This document shows, in pieces, positions 1 to 8,673 of a stretch of 64,000 bases of DNA (its first letter is position 1; the number at the start of each line of letters is the position of its first letter). Under the pieces are notes generated by a model. That model made no database searches. It was given only the letters and a program-made list of their open reading frames with translations, and had not been told where the DNA came from. Position numbers and translations under genes: made by a program. Source of the DNA: Dryomyza anilis (Eukaryota > Arthropoda > Insecta > Diptera > Dryomyzidae); the NCBI GenBank assembly GCA_951804985.1, contig OX638130.1, positions 85,407,069-85,471,068 of the forward strand. Direction: 5' to 3'.

Positions 1-2153
1 GAATTAGGAACGATGACATGTCTATTTATTTTTGATGTTTGACAGGCCAGACAACTTCGAACCCAAAATGCGCAATCTTTTCGAGCACAAGGCCAAATAA
101 AACGGCTTAGAAGTGCCTTCTGCATCGCTTTTACTCCGGGATGAGATAAGTTGTGAATTTGGTCAAAAATTTGTTTACGAAGTTTGTTCGGAATATACGG
201 CCGTGGAGCATCTTGCGAGATATCGCAATATATTTCCTTTTGTGTACCAGGAATATTGACTTTTGCTAGTCTAAGGCTGGTGTTAGAATTATGTAAAAGA
301 TGAGCGAGTTCATCATCCGTTTTTTGCTCTTTTTCAATTTGTTCAAAATTAGTGATGGAAATTTCTTCAATTCGAGACAGCGCATCAGCAACTACATTGT
401 CTTTTCCAGAAATGTGCTGAAAATCAGTGGTGAATTGGCTGATAAAATCCAACTGACGTAGTTGCCTGGGGCTTGCTTTGTCAGCGCGCTGACTAAATGC
501 ATAAATAAAAGGCTTATGGTCTGTGAAAAGCGTAAACGATCTTCCCTCGAATAAGTGTCTGAAGTGTTTAATAGAGGTGTATGCAGCAAGTAATTCTCGA
601 TCATAGGCACTGTATCGTGTTTCTGCGGGTAATAGCTTACGAGAAAAGAATGCTATTGGCTTCCAGTCATTCTCAACTTGCTGTTCTACAGCTGCTCCAA
701 CTGCGATATCTGAAGCATCGACCTTAAGTATTAATTTTGCGTTAGGGATAGGATAAGACAGGGTGATGGTGTCTTTTAGATCCTGCTTACAATTGTAAAA
801 AGCATTTTGTAATTTGGGATTCCATATAATTTTCCTTCGATCGTTTTTAACACTACCCTTCGTTTGATCGTTTAATATTGCTTGGTGTGTTGCTGCATTT
901 GGCAAGAATCGTCGATAAAAATTTATCATTGCCAGAAAACGACGCAGGTCCTGAACTGTTACAGGACGTGGAAACGATGTTATGGCTTCAACTTTTGAAG
1001 GAAGTGGTTTTATGCCGTCTTTGTTTAAACGGAAACCAAGAAAGTCGATTTCTTTTTGTCCAAAAACGCACTTTTCCGGATTGAGGATTATACCATAACT
1101 TTGCAAACGGATGAAAAGTTGATTTAAATGATTAAAATGTTCCTTTTCCGATTTTGATGCTATCAATATGTCATCAATATAGATGAAAACGAAATTTAAC
1201 CCTCTAACTACTTCATCCATTAATCGTTGAAAAGATTGCGCAGCGTTGCGCAACCCAAACGGCATTTTTAGAAATTCGTATAACCCAAAAGGCGTAATTA
1301 TTGCCGTTTTGGGTATATCCGCAGGGTTCACTGGGATTTGGTGAAATGCTCGTACAAGATCCAATTTTGAAAATATGGTACAGTCGGTCAATATTGTATT
1401 GAAATCTGTAATATACGGTATCGGATACCGATCCGGAGTTGTAACCTTATTCAGGAAGCGGTAGTCTCCACATGGTCTCCAACTGCCATTGGACTTAGGA
1501 GCCATATGGAGTGGATTAGACCAGTTTGATTTAGATGGTCGAATAATATTGTTTTCAAGCATATATTCAAATTCTTTTTTTGCAATGGCAAGTTTATTGG
1601 CATCGAGCCGTCCATGCGTTTCAATGTAGTGAAAAGTAGAGTGTTTAATCTTCGGTACATTTGGGGCGAGACTGTACAGCGCAGGAAATGATTTAAGAAG
1701 TTCATGGTATTTTGATTTCGTTTCTTTAATTAGCTTAATTGAAGGAAATGTGTCTGTGCAAAGGATACCGTTAATGCTTAATTGTGTTTTTCCATCAACC
1801 AAAATTTTACGTTTTAGGTCAGGAAGCAAATGAAAATGGTGCATAAAGTCGGATCCTATTATAGGGCGAGTAACATCCGCAATAACAAAACGCCAGATAA
1901 ATGATCTTCTTAGACCAAAATCGATTGATAAAATTTTAAATCCAAAGGTTTTAATTTTAGAGCCATTCGCTGCGTACAATGAAAATTCTGGTATTTTTTG
2001 AAAATCAGTGCCAACATATTTGGAATAAGGGACGACAGACACATCTGCGCCTGTGTCGATAAGAAAATCCATTTTGGATGCAGTATCTCTTATGAAAAGT
2101 CTGCCGCTGGCAACTGCGATTTCTTTAGCGGCGGAATCGGAAATCGTATTTAG
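1..2153 (-). CDS. pol: Pol polyprotein (protease-RT-RNase H-integrase), partial
   Basis: I translated this frame by hand and it has no stop from 2153 to base 1. It lies in the -1 frame relative to gag and is entered at the AAAAAAC heptamer. Landmarks in order: aspartic protease DTGA at 2057-2046; reverse transcriptase with a KLDL motif near 1345 and the catalytic YIDD at 1181-1170; RNase H starting at KVDAS near 730, with TDHKP near 500 and NVVADALSR near 375; integrase N-terminal zinc finger of HHCC type between about 160 and 25 (HNLSHPG, then CLACQ). The integrase catalytic core is outside the window. The product would act in cytoplasmic particles (reverse transcription) and then the nucleus (integration). 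It has no start of its own, as expected for a frameshift product. Confidence 0.9.
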
Positions 2154-2159
2154 TTTTTT
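2103..2159 (-). promoter_or_regulatory. -1 ribosomal frameshift signal: A AAA AAC plus H-type pseudoknot
   Basis: In the gag frame the codons are TCA AAA AAC TAA, so the heptamer A AAA AAC (2159-2153) sits directly before the gag stop. After a six-base spacer (TAAATA), CGATTTC (2146-2140) pairs perfectly with GAAATCG (2123-2117), giving a 7-bp stem. Its loop holds GCCGCT (2132-2127), which pairs perfectly with AGCGGC (2108-2103) downstream. This is the geometry of an H-type pseudoknot. The frame downstream of the slip is exactly the pol frame. Heptamer and pairings are seen in sequence; function is inferred from the retroviral precedent. Confidence 0.75.
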
Positions 2160-3226
2160 GAAGAAAAGTTGCATGGCTGCAAGCATTTTGTAGCTCGGTT
2201 ACCAAACCTATAGTGGTACCAACACAATCCACTATTTCTACTACTACTTCTACTAAAATATGTAAAGCGCCTACCTCGAGATGGTGAACGACCGCGATCA
2301 TTGTTGCCAGCTGGACCATTCCTGTCGATTTCGAATTGCTCCAATTTGTTTTCGATTGCCAAAATTTTTGATCCAATGTCGTTAAACTGTTGGGTTAATG
2401 TTGAATAGCTTACATTTGTGCTATTTGGTTCGATTAAATTGGAAACTGCTACTGCAGCAACATGACTTGGTCTGGATATTTCTAAAATTTTATCGGCTTG
2501 CGCCGCTAGTTCCATGAGATTTTCCGTTGAGTTTATTGTAAGAATTGGTCAAAGCGATTCAGGAACTTGTTCTAAAAACAACATTTTAAGAACGTTGTCT
2601 CCTACCTTTCCACCAGCCAAATTCATCAGATATTGCAGGAATTGTGATGGTTTCATGTCGCCCATAGAAACCCCTTTCAGTAACTTTCGTAAGCGCAGTT
2701 CATCGCTTTCGCTGAAAATTCTACACAAACGGGTTTTTATTGCAGTATACCGGTCTCTAGCTGGAGGATTTAGAATGATGTCACTTATGGCTTGAATTGT
2801 CTCGCCATCAAGATTTGCTACTACGTACTGATACATAGTTTCTTCGCGCGTAATTCCGCTTATGGCAAAGATAGATTCAATCTGAGTAAACCAAAGCAGT
2901 GGACATTCCTTCCAGAATAAAGGTAATTTTTGCACTGAGACCGCGGAGATCTCAGCTGGCCTTGATGTGAGTGTTGCTGATGATGCTGCTGCACTGCTCG
3001 ATGTTAAAGCTGCTGAGGATGTTCCTGATGATGTTGTAGTTGCTGAGGATGTTCCTGATGATGTTGTTGTTGCTGATGAAACTGCTGCTGGAGCGTCTTG
3101 CTGACCTGTGGTAGTGTCATCATGGATTCGCGCGGAAGTACAATGCTGCTGCACGCCTGTTCCCGTAAGGTCTATTAAATTGCGTTCAGCAAGGTGCTTA
3201 CGCGTCGGCGAATTATGTATGGGCAT
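2150..3226 (-). pseudogene. gag: Gag polyprotein, interrupted by one in-frame TGA
   Basis: ATG at 3226-3224, natural stop TAA at 2152-2150. The N-terminal region is followed by a Ser/Ala/Thr-rich stretch that is repetitive at DNA level (3075-2960). A capsid-like region of the DUF7041 type follows (motifs LPLFWKECPLLWFTQIES and LKGVSMGDMKPSQFLQYL). The nucleocapsid end has the cysteine motif C-x2-H-x9-C-x3-C ([18 protein letters not shown]). A single TGA at 2551-2549 splits the frame after the residues PESL; the frame is intact on both sides. A CGA-to-TGA transition is the simplest explanation. I treat it as a broken gag, although the neighbouring pol is open. Confidence 0.8.
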
Positions 3227-3250
3227 CACGTCGTGGTCACCAAAATTATG

Positions 3251-3580
3251 GTATTTTTTAAATGTAAAATAAATACGTTTTCTAAAGTTTTCTAATGATC
3301 TTTTTTAATTTTTATTTTTTGACATAAAATTATTTTTTAAATAAAAACTATTTTTTATCAAAAAAACAAATACAATTTTCAAAGTAGTTTTATAAACTAG
3401 TCACCACAAAAGCACCAAATTTCTAAAACGAAATCTCTGAAATTGAAATATTTCTTATATCTTAATTTTTATGTTGTTTCACCATACTTTCAAATTTCAT
3501 CAATTTCTGAGATGGTTCGGCCAATCACTACATTGATTTGATATAGAATGAATTATACATACTTCGATTTTATTTAAATA
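3251..3580. other. AT-rich interval, possible LTR of the neighbouring element
   Basis: No coding potential seen. If the minus-strand element has a 5' LTR here, it would run from a TG at 3532-3531 leftward to about 3250, but neither end could be confirmed. The sequence is dominated by runs of A and T. Confidence 0.3.
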
Positions 3581-4136
3581 CTGGACCCGTGCACGACTTG
3601 TGCCCGTAAAATTCTTCCCCGAAGTGCTTTTCCAGTAGAAGTTTTAGTGTGGTGAGTTTTAGTGTGGTGAATTTTAGTGTGGTGCGTTTTAGTGTGATGA
3701 GTTTTAATGTGGTGCGTTTTAGTGTGGTGAGTTTAGGTGTGGTGAGTTAATGTGTGGTGAGATTAAGTAAGATGAGTAACATCCAATTTTAAAGTTTAGT
3801 TGAAATCGATATCATAAGTGCTGAGATATAGCGTTCTATGAAAGGTACCAGTCCTCTTTGCCCAATCTAGTTTATATATGGTCTAAGATACTCCATGGAC
3901 TTTATAGCATAGTAATGCAAATTGTCAGAAAAATACATTCAGTGGTTTTGCTACGAATCTTAATTATATACCAAAATAAAAAAAATGGGCGTAAAAGTGG
4001 GCGTGTTCAACGAAAACTATGTAGTGACCTTCTCCTGAGTCTGTGGGATATATATTTCAAATTTTAAGAAAATCCGTGCACAGGTGTACATTTACATAGC
4101 GCACAAACAAACAAACGGAAAATGAGTTTTATATAT
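3581..4136 (-). mobile_element. Decayed non-autonomous Helitron copy
   Basis: The left edge (from 3581) matches, in inverse orientation, the 3' terminus of the complete Helitron at 57248-58169, including the GGGTCCAG stretch and a weakened hairpin. The terminal CTAG has mutated. Next come a short filler like GTAAAATTCTTCCCC and nine or so copies of the 15-bp unit AGTGTGGTGAGTTTT (to about 3780). The right edge near 4136 resembles the 5' end (TATATAAAACTC on the minus strand, then CGTTTGTTTGTTTGT). The middle, with two 'gggcgt' blocks, is diverged. Confidence 0.65.
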
Positions 4137-5155
4137 CTTCGTTTTAGAACGAAAAGTCAACAAATACATTTTTATGAAAAACTTAAATTTCCAGTTTGTT
4201 GATTAATATTATAAAAAGTAATTGATGCATTTTTAATGTTGAAATATCAATTGATAGATTTATATTTTCTTATCATGTGGTAAAACAAATTTAGACCATC
4301 GATTAAAAATTGACAGATCTATAAAGATTTTTGTAAATGAATATTTGGCATTTTAAAAACGTATTTGGTGACTTTTCGTACTACAACGATGATATATAGA
4401 TTTTGTATGTGTTTTTATTTATTCAGTAAATTTCAATTAAGTTTTAATCACTACTTCAAATTGTGTATTTATAAAAAAACGCAAGACTATTGTTCTTACT
4501 CTTGGAGTTTTTGCAAGAGGAAGTACAAAAACAACCCCACAAGAACTGGAGCAAAAACAAGTCTAGACATTTCCAAAATACTCTAGAGCAAAGGTGAAAG
4601 AAAAAGCCTAGTATTTGGTTTAGTATTTTAGGTTTTTCTAACTACATGTTTATTTTAATTTAATTTAAAACTTTATATGAAGTAAATTTGGGTTTTGTTT
4701 ATTTTAAATCTATGCTTTTATTGAGTGATATAATAAACTTTCAAAAAAACTCTGAGATAAATTGATGTGGTACTCAAAAAACAAACATCACTGTTTGAAG
4801 AGTTCCGGAACCGCGGCTGGGTCTTAATTTAAGTCTAAATTTAAGTTAGTAAGATTTGTTAAGAGTATGTATATATCATGTATATATATTTATTATTTAC
4901 ATTTGCAGCAGAAAAAGACCAAGATTGACCTAGCGATGCAAAACAAGAGAAATACCCAAACCAAACTATCAGAGAAATACCCAAATATCTTGTTCTTTCA
5001 TTTTTGATTCACTAGTTTCACATTCATCGTCAGAGTCACTTTTAAATTTGTTTTCAATTTTCTTTTTATATTACTATTTCATTTTCAATATCAATTTAAT
5101 TTTCAACCATTTTAATTTATTTTAAAATATTATTATCTATTGTATTCTAAAGTAT
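4137..5155. other. AT-rich DNA with no recognised gene
   Basis: No open frame with recognisable motifs and no clear repeat structure. It borders the solo LTR that begins at 5156. Confidence 0.5.
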
Positions 5156-5195
5156 TGTTACGAAAATTCAGTCTACGGAAAACTGTTCTACAAGT

Positions 5196-7162
5196 TGTGA
5201 CGGACAAATTCATGGGGTAAATTTGTCCCACACATTGCTCGCCTCCAGCAGTTAAAGGGGGGCCACCGAGGGAACAATTGATGAGAAGAGGGCAACACTG
5301 GTGCCTGTAGCCAAAGTAACGAGTAAAAGCTACGATCATGGAACAAATGGCGTCGTGGTGAGAATGGTGTAAAACCGGTCTAAGCACCATGCAGGTGCGT
5401 GAAAGAGACGAATACAGTGCACCGCATTTACGACGAGACATAGTAGCCGACGGTGATGAAGAAGCCGAGAACCGAAGCATCGTTCAGTTCGTCGGCGACC
5501 GTGATACAGTGCAGACACACATTAGATTGTTCTGAGTTGTTGTAGTAAGTTTCTCCTGGGAGGAAAAGCGGGCTACAACAAGGAACCAAACCCATACCAA
5601 CGCAAAGATAATCGAAGCTGAAAAGAAAGGTATAAGTTTCAAGCAGGCGGAGAATTATCCTTTGGTTGGTACGGCGTTGACGAGCGCTACTGGGAACGGC
5701 AGTAGAAAGGTCAAGTTTCTCTGCCCGACACACAGGCTGAATCGGTGGTGGTTGAACCTGTCATAGTGGTTGAGCCAAGCGACACAAAGTGAATGTAAAA
5801 TCGTTTTATTTAATGCAGCAGAACCCAGACACCGAACAAAGGCGAACAACAACTTCAGTTTATTTAAATGCAGCAGAGCCAAAGTGCCCAGGGAAGACGA
5901 GTCAACCTAACCTACAAAAGTGCGCCACGAGGATCGTGGTGGCAAAGCAGCGATACAGGCGCAGGGGACCGAACGACCATAACCTCAAAAGTGGCCACAA
6001 GAGGCTTGGCGGTAAGTTGTGTAATTTTATCCGACCACGCGGTGCGAACGTCCATTTCGTGCGCGTCACCACCAAGCCGAACCAAGCCGAACCAAGCGAG
6101 CCGAGTAGGCACGAACAGTAGCAGAGCACGAGAACAGAGCAGTAGCAGTGAGCCGAGCAGTAGCAGCGTACGAGAACCGAACAGTAGCAGAGCACGAGAA
6201 CCGAGCAGTAGCAGTGAGCCGAGCAGTAGCAGCGTACGAGAACCGAACAGTAGCAGAGTATGAGTGCCGAGCAGTAACAGCGCACGAGAACCGAGCAGTA
6301 GCAGAGCACGAGAACCGATCAGTAGCAGTGAGCCGAGTAGTAACAGCGCACGAGAACCGAGCAGTAGCAGAGCACGAGAACCGAGCAGTAGCAGTGAGCC
6401 GAGCAGTAACAGCGTACGAGAACCGAGCATTAGCAGAGTACGAGAACCGAGCAGTAACAGTGAAGCGAGTAGACACGAGCGCACGAGAGCCGAGCAGTAA
6501 CAGAGTACGAGAACCGAGCAGTAGCAGTGAAACGAGTAGACACGAGCACCTGACAGCTGAACGCGTGAGCACGCGATAACCGAGGAGCAACAGCAGCACA
6601 TTTGAGAATAACCGAGCCGACCCGAGCGCTAAGGCAGCCGATCGAGGGGTAGCAGCGAGCCGAAGGGCTGAATCAGGGGCAACTACGAGGGATTTCACAA
6701 CGACCACCCGGACAAAGCAAAGTGAGCCGGCATCGGAGCCGGGGTCAGAGGAGGGGTCCCGGGTGGTACGCACAATAGCATAGGGAGCCGCGACGCGACG
6801 AGCGGCGTAATACGACATAGCAACCGGTCGCGTCAGAAAGGGGCGCAGACCGAGGAACCAGATTTACATATCCGAGGGCTCAGCGTTGGAGACGCCTCCG
6901 ACGGGAACCCGCCATTTCTAAGCAATCCAGTAGCGGCAGCGGAGCGCTGCCTTTAATTATAATTTACTATCCTATCACACTTATTATTACTATTATTAAA
7001 GAAGTTATTTATGAATTAAAACAAGGGCGTTATCATTTACCAGGGGCTACAGTTGAGTTGAACTAAAAAGGTACCCCTGACATAAATAAATTATTTGTCG
7101 ACCTACCCCTGGACCGCCGCTGAGGAGTACCTCAGCCTTTGACCACCAGGTAGTTCGTTACA
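5196..7162 (+). repeat. 5' LTR, 1967 bp
   Basis: Starts TGTGACGGACAAATTCATGG and ends TTCGTTACA. It contains a GC-rich imperfect tandem array (6114-6560). It differs from the 3' LTR at 5211 (C versus T) and 5687 (A versus G) as far as I could compare by eye. A TATA-like tract lies near 6955 and an AATAAA at 7085-7090, which would place U3 at roughly 1.8 kb; that partition is an inference. Confidence 0.93.
6114..6560 (+). repeat. Imperfect tandem repeat inside the 5' LTR
   Basis: Built from blocks such as GAGAACCGAGCAGTAGCAG with a higher period of about 66 bp (for example GCAGAGCACG at 6121 and 6187) and shorter sub-periods. Because periods are multiples of three and lack stops, several frames on both strands stay open here. 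That is a by-product of the repeat, not evidence for a protein. The same array recurs at 13861-14307 in the 3' LTR. Confidence 0.85.
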
Positions 7163-7164
7163 AG

Positions 7165-7182
7165 TGGCGCCCGAGCAGGGAC
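7165..7182 (+). promoter_or_regulatory. Primer binding site, tRNA-Lys type
   Basis: TGGCGCCCGAGCAGGGAC lies two bases after the 5' LTR. It matches, with one A-to-G change, the 18-base site complementary to the 3' end of tRNA-Lys(UUU) known from several retroviruses and from insect tRNA-Lys. The change would allow a G-U pair with the tRNA. Confidence 0.85.
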
Positions 7183-7266
7183 CTTGAGGTGAAAAATAAA
7201 ACAAAAATAATAGTCACAAACAACTCAACGTAGCGTCGGGTAAAGGGTCTCGCCCAAGTTTTCAAC

Positions 7267-8655
7267 ATGGTGAAGCTAACCTGGATTTACGGCTTGCGCA
7301 AGGAGGACTTGGTGGCGTACGCCGTAGAATTCGGATTACCAGAAACAGGTACGGCGGAGGAGTTACGGAAGAGCCTGTGTAACTTCGTGTCGGACGGAGG
7401 CCACGCGAGCGAGGTCCTGGAGCGCCTCCTTAAACTGGAGCTCAAACATACCAAATGCCCGTCGCCTGGGCCTTTAGCACTCATAGTCCCCACTGCTATC
7501 GCTATGGGTGAAAAGACAGAACCCCCTTCAACAATAGACGCGACCCAGGCGTCGCCGACACAAACACCGCACCAGACCTTCACCCCCTTCAAAAATCCCG
7601 AAATGAAGGGAGCCGCCAGCTCGAGTAAAACCCTAACCACTGGAGTAGGAGCGAGCAGCGAACCCCCGAGAAGAAGTGAAGCCACAGAGCGCGCGGAAAT
7701 GCGGACGGACACGACCACCGACGGGAGTGAGAAGACGCAGCCGTCACCAGTTGCGGACGCAGCATGTGATGTTCACCTACCAGGATGTACATTTTCCCAG
7801 ACCCCCCTCCCCATCAACAAGCAGGAAGTTGGAGAAGCAGCCGGCCCGAGTTTAGCCTCCACCGTAGCGAGCAACGTAGCACCGAGAAGAGAGGACCCCA
7901 GGGGAGGATATGCCACCTACGCTGTCGCTATGGACCGCGTGAGAAAATGGGCAGTACGATTCGACGGCGAGAGCGACCCACTGGCGTTCATAGAACGGAT
8001 TGAGGAACTGACGGACGTTTACAACGTAAGCAGAGATTGGTTGCCACATGCCATGCCTCAACTACTGGTGGACCGAGCCCTCATTTGGTTCCGAAACAAT
8101 CACATCCGGTGGAGCGGATGGGACGCGTTTAAGGCGGATTTTCTACGATTCTTTCTGCCACCCAGGTATCTGGAAAACCTGGATGACGAGATACGCCAGA
8201 GGATGCAGCGACCCGGTGAGTCTTTTAAGAATTTCACCCTCGCAGTCCAAACGTTGATGCGACACGCCCACTACTCGCGTGCACAACAACTGGAACGGAT
8301 CTACAAGAACTGTCGACGAGAGTACCAGTTATACGTAAAGCGCGGGGAGTTCACGACGCTGGGGGAACTAATACAGATGGCAAACGACTTCGACGTCCTC
8401 CAGGCGACGCTGGCGGAGCGTCAGGGGGGACCGACCCGAGTTCAGGAGGAGCAACATCGGATCGTGCACCCGGGACACGGTGAGGCCTTCGACCGCAGGA
8501 TGATCTGTTGGCGGTGCGGAGGCGAGGGGCATTTTCAGCGGGAATGCCGGGCACCGGCGAAGCTGTTCTGCTGGCAATGCGGGAAAAGCGGCGTCCGGAC
8601 GATCGATTGCTGTCGACCTCGGCCGGGAAACGACTCGGGGGACCGGCCACAGTAG
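7267..8655 (+). CDS. gag: Gag polyprotein
   Basis: 462 codons, ATG at 7267 about 85 bases after the primer site. The first ~40 residues (LRKEDLVAYAVEFGLPETG and following) resemble a SAP-like helical motif. A low-complexity Thr/Ser/Pro-rich linker follows. A retrotransposon capsid domain comes next (VRKWAVRFDGESDPLAFIER, then WFRNNHIRWSGWDAFKADFL). The C-terminal nucleocapsid part has two cysteine knuckles: the first is canonical C-x2-C-x4-H-x4-C from residue 414; the second, from residue 435, has Val where His is expected. The frame overlaps pol by about 170 bases, and the frameshift site GGGAAAC is ten codons before the stop. Gag builds the particle and packages RNA. The frame is intact. 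Confidence 0.92.
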   Translation: MVKLTWIYGLRKEDLVAYAVEFGLPETGTAEELRKSLCNFVSDGGHASEVLERLLKLELKHTKCPSPGPLALIVPTAIAMGEKTEPPSTIDATQASPTQTPHQTFTPFKNPEMKGAASSSKTLTTGVGASSEPPRRSEATERAEMRTDTTTDGSEKTQPSPVADAACDVHLPGCTFSQTPLPINKQEVGEAAGPSLASTVASNVAPRREDPRGGYATYAVAMDRVRKWAVRFDGESDPLAFIERIEELTDVYNVSRDWLPHAMPQLLVDRALIWFRNNHIRWSGWDAFKADFLRFFLPPRYLENLDDEIRQRMQRPGESFKNFTLAVQTLMRHAHYSRAQQLERIYKNCRREYQLYVKRGEFTTLGELIQMANDFDVLQATLAERQGGPTRVQEEQHRIVHPGHGEAFDRRMICWRCGGEGHFQRECRAPAKLFCWQCGKSGVRTIDCCRPRPGNDSGDRPQ

Positions 8656-8673
8656 GAGGCGCTGGTCACCCCG
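8625..8673 (+). promoter_or_regulatory. -1 ribosomal frameshift signal: G GGA AAC plus stem-loop
   Basis: In the gag frame the codons are CCG GGA AAC, giving the canonical heptamer G GGA AAC at 8625-8631. A -1 slip continues exactly in the pol frame. Four bases downstream, CGGGG (8636-8640) plus GACC (8641-8644) pair with GGTC (8664-8667) and CCCCG (8669-8673): nine pairs, one bulged A, 19-base loop. The gag stop TAG lies in the loop. The same heptamer is used at retroviral gag-pro junctions. Sequence and pairing are seen; activity is inferred. Confidence 0.75.

Larger units (their letters stand above)
1..3250 (-). mobile_element. Ty3-type LTR retrotransposon, 5' part, truncated by window edge
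   Basis: Reading leftward on the minus strand: a possible leader, a gag frame (3226-2150), a frameshift site (2159-2153) and a pol frame open to base 1. Pol order is protease, reverse transcriptase, RNase H, integrase zinc finger, which is the Ty3 order. The gag has the DUF7041-type capsid region seen in many arthropod elements, from memory. A primer-site candidate beginning TGGTGACC lies at 3242-3235, almost touching the gag start. A possible LTR start (TG at 3532-3531) lies upstream, but no LTR can be delimited because the matching 3' LTR is outside the window. Pol shows no stop or frameshift over about 720 codons, so the copy is not old, yet gag carries a nonsense codon. Confidence 0.85.

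Noticed and set aside
5902..6818. Overlapping 130-250-codon frames on both strands in the LTR, repeated at 13649-14565
   Set aside because: Produced by the tandem array inside the LTR; open in several frames at once.
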